A DNA stretch of 6,526 nt from Ruminococcus flavefaciens. GTDB lineage: Bacteria; Bacillota; Clostridia; Oscillospirales; Ruminococcaceae. Location: NCBI GenBank assembly GCA_902792495.1, contig CADBAC010000060.1, positions 1 to 6,526 on the forward strand. The letters are read 5' to 3'. A model generated the notes under the pieces. It saw only the letters and a program-made list of their open reading frames with translations, was not told the DNA's origin and did not search any database. Of the stretch, positions 1 to 6,430 are shown piece after piece. Every line of letters begins with the position of its first letter. Position 1 is the stretch's first letter. Both the position numbers and the translations under genes were made by a program.

Positions 1-1
1 C

Positions 2-346
2 TTCCTTGTACAGCTTCTGCCTTTCGCTGATGAAAAGGTCATCGACATCCTCGAAAAGAACGTAGCCGCTATGCCTCCCGTTTCCGCTATGCTGGACGAA
101 GGCAAAACTCCCGAGGAGATAGCAAATATGCTTCTTGCAGGCCTTGACCCCAATGTTCTCGACACCGCCGAACCTGTTTACAGTTGCGATTGCAGCCGTG
201 AGAGGACAGAAAGATTGCTTATCAGCATAGGCGAAAAGGATTTGAGAGAAATGGCCGCCGAGGGCAAGGATACCACGGTCTGCTGTCATTTCTGCGGCAA
301 AGAGTACGTTTTCACTCCGCAGGAACTGCTTGCACTTATCAAATAA
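2..346 (+). CDS. hslO: Hsp33 redox-regulated chaperone (C-terminal part)
   Basis: This is the 3' end of a gene that begins before the window; the reading frame is open from base 2 and 114 residues are visible. Hsp33 is a cytoplasmic holdase chaperone switched on by oxidation: four cysteines bind zinc when reduced and form disulfides under oxidative stress, exposing a surface that binds unfolding proteins. The visible part starts with the end of the core domain (FLVQLLPFADEKVIDILEKN, typical of the family). The zinc-switch domain follows, with a CxC pair (Cys codons at 185-187 and 191-193) and a CxxC pair (284-286 and 293-295), all four intact. An internal ATG at 71 is not the start because the homology continues upstream of it. 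A terminator follows directly, so the gene ends its transcription unit. Identification is firm; the upstream part cannot be judged. Confidence 0.93.
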   Translation, partial: FLVQLLPFADEKVIDILEKNVAAMPPVSAMLDEGKTPEEIANMLLAGLDPNVLDTAEPVYSCDCSRERTERLLISIGEKDLREMAAEGKDTTVCCHFCGKEYVFTPQELLALIK

Positions 347-353
347 TAACTCA

Positions 354-381
354 AAAGGGCACTTTACAAGTGTCCTTTTTT
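354..381 (+). terminator. Intrinsic terminator of hslO
   Basis: Arms AGGGCACTT and AAGTGTCCT pair over 9 positions with one G-T wobble around a 3-nt loop, followed by a run of six or seven T. It lies just after the hslO stop codon and separates that gene from the rny promoter. Confidence 0.85.
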
Positions 382-473
382 GCGGCCGGAAATAAAAAGT
401 GACCGACTGTCAATACAGCACTATGCACTAATAAAAGAACCGTATTTGTGCTTTATTTACAACGGCAAAACCC

Positions 474-502
474 TTGACATCTGCTTAAAAAAAAGGTATA
501 AT
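474..502 (+). promoter_or_regulatory. Consensus sigma-A promoter upstream of rny
   Basis: TTGACA at 474-479 and TATAAT at 497-502 are both perfect consensus hexamers, separated by the optimal 17 bp. Transcription would start near 507-510. The next gene on this strand is rny, so the transcript would carry a leader of about 380 nt, unless a separate small RNA ends before it. No other promoter of comparable quality was seen between here and rny. Confidence 0.88.
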
Positions 503-506
503 AAAG

Positions 507-873
507 GTGTTGTATTTATTTGCATAATATTACTATGGCAGTATATGCAGCTTTGTTTTACATCATTTTTCGGGCGGTAAGAGATATATTTTAGCCGCTC
601 GCAGATATAAATATGAATGAAACAAATCTTCAGCTTCGGAGCAGTATAGGGGTATACTGTTATGCCGTTCTTCAGGGCGCTCTCCGTTTCGCTGGAACTG
701 TCGGGCATTTTCGCCCTTCAATGTTTTGCGTGTCCTGTTTTGCAGGACTCTTTATCAATATATTTAAATGAATAAAATAATGCGGCATTTACCGCCTTTG
801 AGGATCTGCGCCCCTTTGCGCTGTCCCTGTAAGTAATAGGTTTATAGTACAAGCTATTTATCAATTATATGAA
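507..873 (+). other. Long hairpin-rich leader of rny or unassigned small RNA
   Basis: No protein-coding gene is supported here. The stretch lies between a perfect promoter and the rny ribosome binding site and holds a series of inverted repeats. TGCATA 521-526 pairs with TATGCA 544-549, with TACT/AGTA inside. CGGGCGG 571-577 pairs with CCGCTCG 595-601 with one wobble. CAGTATA 642-648 pairs with TATACTG 653-659 around GGGG. GTCCTG 732-737 pairs with CAGGAC 743-748 around TTTTG, followed by a weak TCTTTAT tract. GCGG 782-785 pairs with CCGC 792-795. CGCCC 712-716 can pair either with GGGCG 675-679 or, in part, with GGGC 703-706, so two folds compete. It could be an untranslated regulatory leader or an independent RNA ending near 755. 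I do not recognise a named riboswitch, T-box, SRP, RNase P or tmRNA signature. Folds were read by eye. Confidence 0.5.
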
Positions 874-881
874 AAGGAGGT
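874..881 (+). promoter_or_regulatory. Ribosome binding site that decides the rny start
   Basis: AAGGAGGT is a near-perfect match to the 16S anti-Shine-Dalgarno sequence. Two in-frame ATGs follow, at 883 and 892. The first is only about 2 nt from GGAGG, too close for normal initiation; the second is about 11 nt away, slightly long but workable. Starting at 892 also gives the MTLGL.. N-terminus that runs straight into the membrane segment, so 892 is preferred. Confidence 0.75.
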
Positions 882-891
882 AATGCACTGT

Positions 892-2484
892 ATGACTCTT
901 GGATTAGTTATCGGTTTAGCTGTCGGTCTGATCGCAGCCCTGCTTGTCTATATCCTCATGAAAAATAAGACAGAGGAACGCTTTCAGCAGGGTATATCCG
1001 AAGGTATCGCTCAGCGTAAACGTGAGGCCGAAAACCTTACAGGTTCTGCTGAACAGCAGGCTAAGCGCATCCTCGCAGATGCCGAAAAAGACGCCGATAA
1101 TAAGAAGAAAAGTGCCCTCGTCGAAGCTAAGGATGAGATCCATAAGCTGAGAAGTGAGGCTGATAAGGAAATCAAAGATCGCAGAGCAGAACTGTCACGT
1201 CAGGAAAGACGTATGCAGCAGAAGGAAGAAAACCTTGACAAGAAGACCGATAACCTTGAGAAAAAAGAGGAAACTCTTAACCAGAAGATAAAAACTGCTG
1301 ACGAAAAACTCAAGGAAGCCGAATCCATCAAGAAAAGCCAGATGGATATTCTCGAAAGGATTTCTGAATTCACTAAAGAACAGGCAAAAGAATACATAAT
1401 CTCTAAGCTTGAGGAAGACCTCGTCCACGAAAAAGCTGTCAAAGTCCAGTACTATGAGCAGATGATCAAGGACGAATGTCAGGAAAAGGCAAGAAGCTAT
1501 ATCTCACTCGCTATCGCTAAGGTAGCAGCAGATCAGGTTTCAGAAGCTGCCGTTTCCGTTGTTCCTCTCCCTAACGACGAAATGAAGGGAAGGATCATCG
1601 GCCGTGAGGGCCGTAATATCCGTACCCTCGAAACTCTTACAGGCGTCGATCTTATCATCGACGACACTCCCGAGGCTATCACTCTCTCATGCTTTGACCA
1701 GATCAGACGTGAGGTCGCAAGGATCGCCCTGGAAAAACTTATCGCTGACGGCCGTATCCATCCGACACGTATAGAAGAAATGGTGGATAAGGCAAGACGT
1801 GAAGTTGAATACCGCATCAAGCAGGAAGGCGAACGTGCCGTTATCGAGACCAATGTTCACGGCCTCAACCACGAGCTTATCAAACTCATCGGCCGCCTTA
1901 AATTCCGTACAAGCTACAGACAGAATGTCCTCGATCACTCTATCGAAGTGGCTAAGCTCTGCGGAGTTCTCGCTTCCGAGCTGGGTGTTGATGCAAACGT
2001 CGCAAGACGTGCAGGTCTCCTCCACGATATCGGTAAGGCTCTTACTTCCGAGATCGAAGGCTCACACGTTCAGATCGGCGTTGACGTATGTAAAAAGTAT
2101 CACGAAAGTGATGTTGTCATTCATGCTGTTGAGGCTCACCACAACGACGTTGAGCCAAGAACGGTCATAGCCTGCATCGTTCAGGCTGCCGACGCTATCT
2201 CCGCTGCAAGACCTGCCGCAAGAAGCGAAAACTACGAAAGCTACATCAAGCGCCTTCAGAAGCTTGAGGAGATCTGCAACTCCTACGACGGCGTTGAAAA
2301 GTGCTTTGCTGTACAGGCAGGACGTGAAGTCAGGATCATGGTCGTTCCCGAAGTTATCAATGATGAGAAGATGGTCCTTGTCGCAAGACAGATCGCTCAG
2401 CAGATCGAATCTGAAATGGATTATCCGGGTCAGATCAAGGTCAACCTCATCAGGGAAAGCAGAGTTACTGACTACGCTAAATAA
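892..2484 (+). CDS. rny: Ribonuclease Y
   Basis: RNase Y is the membrane-anchored endoribonuclease that starts mRNA decay and RNA processing in many Firmicutes, often working with other degradosome-like proteins. The 530-residue product is close to the usual 510-530. In order it has a single N-terminal membrane segment (about residues 3-23) and a long highly charged Lys/Glu-rich coiled coil (about 26-195). A KH RNA-binding domain follows, with the [10 protein letters not shown] signature (GxxG loop near 237-240). The HD metal-dependent phosphohydrolase domain has the first metal His in LDHSIEVA (His349), the HD pair in LLHDIGKAL (His378-Asp379) and later histidines near 411-417. All key residues are present. 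An alternative start at 883 adds only MHC and is too close to the ribosome binding site. A strong upstream promoter, long leader and following terminator suggest a largely single-gene unit. Confidence 0.96.
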   Translation: MTLGLVIGLAVGLIAALLVYILMKNKTEERFQQGISEGIAQRKREAENLTGSAEQQAKRILADAEKDADNKKKSALVEAKDEIHKLRSEADKEIKDRRAELSRQERRMQQKEENLDKKTDNLEKKEETLNQKIKTADEKLKEAESIKKSQMDILERISEFTKEQAKEYIISKLEEDLVHEKAVKVQYYEQMIKDECQEKARSYISLAIAKVAADQVSEAAVSVVPLPNDEMKGRIIGREGRNIRTLETLTGVDLIIDDTPEAITLSCFDQIRREVARIALEKLIADGRIHPTRIEEMVDKARREVEYRIKQEGERAVIETNVHGLNHELIKLIGRLKFRTSYRQNVLDHSIEVAKLCGVLASELGVDANVARRAGLLHDIGKALTSEIEGSHVQIGVDVCKKYHESDVVIHAVEAHHNDVEPRTVIACIVQAADAISAARPAARSENYESYIKRLQKLEEICNSYDGVEKCFAVQAGREVRIMVVPEVINDEKMVLVARQIAQQIESEMDYPGQIKVNLIRESRVTDYAK

Positions 2485-2492
2485 TGCGGTTC

Positions 2493-2534
2493 ACTGCGGA
2501 CGGTTATACTGTCCGCAGTTTTTTGTTTTTTTTC
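2493..2534 (+). terminator. Strong intrinsic terminator of rny
   Basis: Arms ACTGCGGAC (2493-2501) and GTCCGCAGT (2511-2519) pair perfectly over 9 bp around a 9-nt loop, followed by six T, a G and then eight T. The T-rich tract continues almost to the ribosome binding site of the next gene at 2545. It lies 8 nt after the rny stop. No promoter fits between it and the protease gene. Confidence 0.92.
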
Positions 2535-2558
2535 TTTTTATTTTAGGAGGTATATTCC

Positions 2559-4277
2559 ATGAACATCAGACGCTTTATCCAAAAGCTGATCCCCTGCACT
2601 CTCTCAACCGCCATCCTCTTATCAGCTGCCCCGATTCCGGGAACTGCTGATTATGATGACCAGATCGTCAGAAAAGGTGATATCAACAACGACGGAGACG
2701 TAAACACCGTCGACCTCTCTATTTTCGGTCTCTACCTCTCAGGAAAAGCAAACATATCAAGACAGGGCTTCCTGAACGCTGATATGGACGAGGACGGACA
2801 GGTTGATTCACTCGATCTGGTACTGTTGAGGAAATCCATCATTAATCCGATACAGCAATATTCTTCCCCACCGCCTGATGTAACATCCGCTGCGTATTAC
2901 GCAACGACTACAACAGTAACAACAAGCTGCGCCGGCGCTACAGCTGTAACTTCATCCGCTTTCGACATCGAACAATTCAAACTAAACCATTACGCTACTA
3001 TTTCATCCGTAAGGTACAGGCCTTCAAATCAGACATACGGTCCTTCCCTCACCAAAAGCGATTTCATCGTACCGCCGCTAAAAGATATGGACGGTTCACT
3101 TCCTTCTCAGGGCGAAGGCAGAGTCTGTGTATTCTATGTTGACTTCCCTGACTGCCCTTATCAGTGGACTCCGCTCATGGACAAAATAGATTCTGTGTCT
3201 TTCGGCGAAGAGAATACTGACGACCCGAACTATCCCAACGAAAGTATCAGCGCTTTCTATCAGCGTGCTTCAAAGCATACCCTTTATCTTTCGGGTCAGA
3301 CCTTCCGTTATACCGCGAGCCACGACAAGGAATACTACGAAAACGACTACCACAAACAGCTTTTCGTCAGCGAGGTCCTTGAGGCATTTGATGATGTGAT
3401 CGACTTCAACGATTTCGACGGCAACAAAGATGGTGTCATCGATGCTGTCATCTTCTCCGTCCCCGAAGCCGCAGGCGAAGAATGGTGGCCGTGCGCAAGC
3501 AGCTACATAAAAGACTACGGCAGTCTCCTTGACGGACTGTGGCTCAGTCAGGTGATCATCGGCAACGCTGAGATAAAAAACAATACCGACTGCGAGAACT
3601 TCACCACAAGCTACATCCACGAACTCGGACACTGTATCGGTCTGCCCGACTACTACCTCTACAACAACCGTGACTCCGAAGGACTTCACGGCTCCGCAGG
3701 TTTTGACGCAATGGACGAGCTTTACTCCGATTTCTCGTGTGCATCCAAGCTTATGGCAGGCTGGTACACAGGCGAACAGATACAGGTTTACGACGGCTCT
3801 GATGAACAGACCTTCACCCTTACCAATGCTCAGACAGATGAAGGCAACTGCGTTATCATCCCCTGCGGTGAGCTTGACAGGAATTACCGCTCGGAATTTC
3901 TGATACTTGAGTATATGACTCTTGAAAACAACAACAGCAAGATACCCGAACATTACTGGTGGCGCAATTCCGGCTCGGGTGTGAGGATATTCCACGTTGA
4001 AGCTACCGAGGAGTACACTCCCTCAGGCACCAACTTCCTCTACCGCAGCGGCAACGACCCGGCTACCAACTATGACCTCGGCAAACGCTTTATACGTGTG
4101 GTCAACGATTCAAACTTCGATAACCTTTTACGCTCAGGAAATACTGTCAGCTACGGCACATACGGCTACGGATTCTACGACGATTTCGGAATGGAAGCCA
4201 TTGACCCCGGCGTAGAAATAACTATCGGCGGCCTCGTTGATGATACCTATACAATAACCATTAGCAAGAAAGGCTGA
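2559..4277 (+). CDS. Secreted M6-like metalloprotease with N-terminal type I dockerin
   Basis: This is a predicted exported zinc protease with a cohesin-binding module. Residues 1-30 form a signal peptide: basic start, hydrophobic core, probable cleavage after PGTA. Residues 39-95 are a complete type I dockerin with two calcium loops: D41, N43, D45, D47, D52 in GDINNDGDVNTVD, and D75, D77, D79, Q81, D86 in ADMDEDGQVDSLD. A Pro/Ser/Thr-rich linker covers about 102-134. The catalytic part starts with the M6-type strand VCVFYVDFPD, followed by an extra DG-rich calcium-like loop at 285-295. The zinc motif HELGHCIGLPD (His354, Glu355, His358, Asp364) and a likely Met-turn FDAMDE (Met385) follow, as in immune inhibitor A-type peptidases. 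The start has AGGAGG 8 nt upstream. Substrate is unknown. It may sit on a cellulosome-type scaffold or cell-surface cohesin. The next gene follows after 4 nt. Confidence 0.9.
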   Translation: MNIRRFIQKLIPCTLSTAILLSAAPIPGTADYDDQIVRKGDINNDGDVNTVDLSIFGLYLSGKANISRQGFLNADMDEDGQVDSLDLVLLRKSIINPIQQYSSPPPDVTSAAYYATTTTVTTSCAGATAVTSSAFDIEQFKLNHYATISSVRYRPSNQTYGPSLTKSDFIVPPLKDMDGSLPSQGEGRVCVFYVDFPDCPYQWTPLMDKIDSVSFGEENTDDPNYPNESISAFYQRASKHTLYLSGQTFRYTASHDKEYYENDYHKQLFVSEVLEAFDDVIDFNDFDGNKDGVIDAVIFSVPEAAGEEWWPCASSYIKDYGSLLDGLWLSQVIIGNAEIKNNTDCENFTTSYIHELGHCIGLPDYYLYNNRDSEGLHGSAGFDAMDELYSDFSCASKLMAGWYTGEQIQVYDGSDEQTFTLTNAQTDEGNCVIIPCGELDRNYRSEFLILEYMTLENNNSKIPEHYWWRNSGSGVRIFHVEATEEYTPSGTNFLYRSGNDPATNYDLGKRFIRVVNDSNFDNLLRSGNTVSYGTYGYGFYDDFGMEAIDPGVEITIGGLVDDTYTITISKKG

Positions 4278-4281
4278 TCAA

Positions 4282-5739
4282 ATGGCACGAACTATATTCA
4301 ATACCACTGAAAAATCCAACTTCATCCTTAACATGACAGAAGAACAGTACGCTAAACTGGCTTCATACGGAATTATCGGAGCCTGCTTTCTCGTTCCGCT
4401 GTTCACTGTTATCCCCGAAAGCATGATAACCTCAACCTATACTCTTTCCGCAGGCGGTCTTGCGGTAACAGGTGTTTACTGCATGATAATGGCTCTCATC
4501 GCCCTTATCAAGAAATACGTCAAGGGAAGCGTGGTACTTCCTGTGTGCGGTTTCGGAGCAATACTCCTCTGGAGCGTTATCTCCCTCATCAATTCCTACG
4601 ACCCTATGGTATCCCTTTACGGCTACCCTCAGCGTGGTGAAGGTGTACTGGCAATACTTTTCTATTGCTCCATATTCATCACCACCGCCGCAGTAAAGCG
4701 TGAAACTGTCGTAAGCGCTCTTGTCAAGGGACTCATCGGTACAGGCATACTCAACTCGGCATGGGCACTGATACAGATATTCGCAGGCAAACTCACACAT
4801 TACCGCAAAATTTCACTCGACATAACAGTAAACGCAGCTTCAGGTCTGGCACATTCCCCGATATTCCTTGCAATGCTGCTCACTCTGGCACTGACTGCCG
4901 CACTCATAACTGCCGCAGTAACCGAAAACAAGAAGTACCGCATCATCTGCACAGCTTCTGCTCTCCTGTTCGGTTTCGTGATGATATTCACCTATTCATT
5001 CGCAGGTGTGGCAGGTATGGTATTCTCTGTAATTGCCGCAGTTATCACTTCCATAGCCGTAAAGTCGCCAAAGAAAAATCTTCTTTCCGTCCTCGCAGCT
5101 GCTGTTGGTGCTGCTCTGGCTATTGTTGTCATCAGCGCAGGCGTACTCAGCGAAGTTCCCACATCCTACAAACTTCACGATGGACGTATCGCATGGTGGG
5201 CTGACAGCTACATGAGAATAGGTTCAACAGGCGAATTCAATAAAGACGTTGTAAATATAGACGATAACATGAGCGTTTATCTCTATCTCAACGACAAGAC
5301 CAGAAATATCATTTCAGGGTCGCCTCTCACAGGTACAGGCCCCGACCAGCTGGCATATCCGCAGATATATACTTACGGCGGTCTGGAGGCAGATGCTGAC
5401 CTTCAGGATATCATCGTCCAGAACAGCGGTATCTTCGACCGCTGCTACAATGAATACCTCTACACAGCCGCTACCCGTGGCATCCCTTCACTTATCGCCC
5501 TTGCAGTTGTTGTGCTTTCAGCCGTAGTCTTAGCGTTCAAAAAGCTGAAAAAGAACAAGGATTACAGCAATTCAGTTGTATTCTTCCTGACGATCGGAGG
5601 AGCGCTCCTTTTCTTCATCGGCTGTACAAATCTGCCGTTCTCACCTGTTTACTGGTCAGTGGCAGGCCTTGGATGTGCCGCTTTCAGCAGTGCCGAGAAA
5701 TCTGAACCTGCTAAAGCAGAAAAGAAGAAAAAGAAATAA
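4282..5739 (+). CDS. O-antigen ligase/polymerase (Wzy/WaaL/PglL) family membrane protein
   Basis: This is a 485-residue polytopic membrane protein with roughly 11-12 hydrophobic segments. About nine lie between residues 28 and 290, then comes a large external loop (about 290-395) and two or three more up to about 468. The loop carries the family pattern: GRIAWW near 301-306, GTGPDQL at 351-357 and YNEYL at 389-393 before the GIPSL membrane segment, matching the Wzy_C arrangement with conserved Arg and 'NEYL..G'. Members join lipid-linked glycans to lipid, polymer or protein acceptors, or polymerise them; the acceptor here is not known. The start is 4 nt after the protease stop, with only a weak AAAGG site inside that gene's end, suggesting translational coupling. 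The C-terminus is a cytoplasmic Lys-rich tail ending in KKKKK. No glycosyltransferase or flippase genes are nearby. Confidence 0.82.
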   Translation: MARTIFNTTEKSNFILNMTEEQYAKLASYGIIGACFLVPLFTVIPESMITSTYTLSAGGLAVTGVYCMIMALIALIKKYVKGSVVLPVCGFGAILLWSVISLINSYDPMVSLYGYPQRGEGVLAILFYCSIFITTAAVKRETVVSALVKGLIGTGILNSAWALIQIFAGKLTHYRKISLDITVNAASGLAHSPIFLAMLLTLALTAALITAAVTENKKYRIICTASALLFGFVMIFTYSFAGVAGMVFSVIAAVITSIAVKSPKKNLLSVLAAAVGAALAIVVISAGVLSEVPTSYKLHDGRIAWWADSYMRIGSTGEFNKDVVNIDDNMSVYLYLNDKTRNIISGSPLTGTGPDQLAYPQIYTYGGLEADADLQDIIVQNSGIFDRCYNEYLYTAATRGIPSLIALAVVVLSAVVLAFKKLKKNKDYSNSVVFFLTIGGALLFFIGCTNLPFSPVYWSVAGLGCAAFSSAEKSEPAKAEKKKKK

Positions 5740-5752
5740 TTTTAAAAATATC

Positions 5753-5787
5753 TCTGCACCTTTCGGGCTGTCATCCGACAGTGCAGA
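5753..5787 (+). other. Inverted repeat after the ligase-family gene
   Basis: TCTGCAC (5753-5759) and GTGCAGA (5781-5787) are perfect 7-bp arms; inside them TGTC 5769-5772 can pair with GACA 5777-5780. It lies 13 nt past the stop codon and just ahead of the terminator and has no T-run of its own. It may protect the mRNA 3' end or help termination. Confidence 0.55.
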
Positions 5788-5789
5788 TA

Positions 5790-5818
5790 AAGGGCGGCAG
5801 ACAGCTGCCCTTTTCTTT
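5790..5818 (+). terminator. Intrinsic terminator of the protease-ligase unit
   Basis: AAGGGCGGC (5790-5798) pairs with GCTGCCCTT (5804-5812) over 9 positions with one wobble and a 5-nt loop, followed by TTTTCTTT. It ends the two-gene unit. Confidence 0.85.
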
Positions 5819-5929
5819 CGGCTTTGATACGTTTATTTATCCTTTTGCGCATAAGAAATACAAGCTAATATTTTAAACACCGAACGGGCTTGACAGTACA
5901 AATCGTAAGTGCAAACTAACAAAAATCCC

Positions 5930-5957
5930 TTGATTTTTACTGCAATTATGTTATAAT
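5930..5957 (+). promoter_or_regulatory. Extended -10 promoter of the ferredoxin gene
   Basis: TTGATT (5930-5935) is followed after 16 bp by a perfect TATAAT (5952-5957) with a TGn extension (5949-5951). Transcription would start near 5964, giving a leader of about 45 nt. The strong -10 suits an abundant electron carrier. Confidence 0.75.
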
Positions 5958-5959
5958 AA

Positions 5960-5978
5960 TGTTACCGAGGGTTAACAA
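5960..5978 (+). promoter_or_regulatory. Possible operator: TGTTA-N8-TAACA inverted repeat at the ferredoxin start site
   Basis: TGTTA (5960-5964) and TAACA (5973-5977) form an inverted repeat across the expected transcription start, and TAACAA occurs again at 5989-5994. The half-sites resemble those of the redox repressor Rex (TTGTTAA-N4-TTAACAA), but the spacing is 2 nt too long and the left half-site is imperfect. It may be fortuitous in this AT-rich stretch. Confidence 0.25.
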
Positions 5979-6009
5979 AGGCCCTTAATAACAACGGAGG
6001 TGCATAGAT

Positions 6010-6180
6010 ATGGCATATATTATTTCAGATGATTGCATCAGCTGTGGTGCATGCGCAGGCGAGTGTCCTGTTAGCGCAATTTCAGAAGGCGATGGAAAGT
6101 ACCAGATCGACGCAGATGCTTGCGTAGAGTGCGGTGCTTGTGCAGGTGTATGTCCTGTAGGCGCTCCAAACGCTGAGTAA
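6010..6180 (+). CDS. 2[4Fe-4S] clostridial-type ferredoxin
   Basis: This is a small cytoplasmic electron carrier of 56 residues, the usual length for clostridial ferredoxins. Two cluster motifs are complete. The first is C9-x2-C12-x2-C15-x3-C19-P and the second is C38-x2-C41-x2-C44-x3-C48-P, each with the CGAC core. In such ferredoxins Cys19 and Cys48 complete the cluster built by the other motif. The product is acidic and the two halves are clearly duplicated. In fermenting clostridia it takes electrons from pyruvate:ferredoxin oxidoreductase and passes them to hydrogenases and the Rnf or related complexes; the specific partner here is not shown. The start has GGAGG at 5996-6000, 9 nt upstream. 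Its own promoter and terminator make it a single-gene unit. Confidence 0.96.
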   Translation: MAYIISDDCISCGACAGECPVSAISEGDGKYQIDADACVECGACAGVCPVGAPNAE

Positions 6181-6202
6181 TTTTAATTACATAAGAATGT
6201 AT

Positions 6203-6230
6203 GGACGGTCTGTGACCGTCCTTTTTCTTT
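6203..6230 (+). terminator. Intrinsic terminator of the ferredoxin gene
   Basis: GGACGGTC (6203-6210) and GACCGTCC (6214-6221) pair perfectly over 8 bp with a TGT loop, followed by TTTTTCTTTT. It lies 22 nt after the stop codon. Confidence 0.93.
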
Positions 6231-6255
6231 TATATCACGCATATCCGATCTGATA

Positions 6256-6290
6256 TTTTGCAGGGGCCGCCTTTGGCGATCCTTTTAAAA
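6256..6290. repeat. Degenerate half copy of the palindromic intergenic repeat
   Basis: TTTTGCAGGGG followed by a short stem (GCC 6269-6271 with GGC 6275-6277, extended by C-G, a mismatch, G-T and two G-C pairs) resembles the right half (TTTTGTAGGGG plus hairpin) of the two clear copies downstream. The first arm set is missing. It is probably an eroded or partial copy. Confidence 0.45.
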
Positions 6291-6317
6291 TTCAGAAATG
6301 TTTTATTCTTACAATGA

Positions 6318-6409
6318 GGGCGCACACTGTGCGCCCCTACAAATTTGCCGTTATACGTGAATGATTTTGTAGGGGACGGCGTCCTCGACGTCCCGAAATT
6401 TTTTCGACA
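6318..6409. repeat. Palindromic intergenic repeat, copy A
   Basis: Hairpin 1 has arms GGGCGCACA (6318-6326) and TGTGCGCCC (6328-6336). CCCCTACAA (6334-6342) is the reverse complement of TTGTAGGGG (6367-6375) across a 24-nt spacer containing CGTGAATGA. Hairpin 2 has arms GGGACG (6373-6378) and CGTCCC (6389-6394). The unit ends TTTTTTCGACA. The three C and three G shared by the long-range arms and the local hairpins mean the folds compete or form a junction. There is no coding potential. Confidence 0.8.
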
Positions 6410-6430
6410 GATCGGAGGACGGTAAATGGC

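Noticed and set aside
380..580. 66-codon open frame on the + strand
   Set aside because: It runs through the consensus promoter at 474-502, has no ribosome binding site, and its product resembles no family I know.
457..708. 83-codon open frame on the - strand
   Set aside because: It covers the promoter and leader hairpins, has no clear ribosome binding site, and the composition looks like AT-rich non-coding DNA.
816..848. Second promoter close to rny (TTGCGC with TATAGT)
   Set aside because: The spacing is about 21 bp and the -35 match is poor.
883..891. Upstream ATG as the rny start
   Set aside because: It lies about 2 nt from GGAGG, too close for normal initiation; the in-frame ATG at 892 is better placed. 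The difference is only three residues.
2559..2600. Lipoprotein signal on the protease (Cys13)
   Set aside because: Cys13 is preceded by LIP, which does not fit a lipobox, and it lies at the start of the hydrophobic core; an ordinary signal peptide cleaved after PGTA fits better.
3270..3995. 241-codon open frame antisense to the protease
   Set aside because: The + strand codes for an intact HExxHxxGxxD protease in this interval; the antisense frame is a by-product of its codon use and its product has no recognisable motif.
5890..5895. TTGACA as a -35 element for the ferredoxin
   Set aside because: No acceptable -10 lies 16-18 bp downstream; TTGATT at 5930 paired with TATAAT at 5952 is much better.
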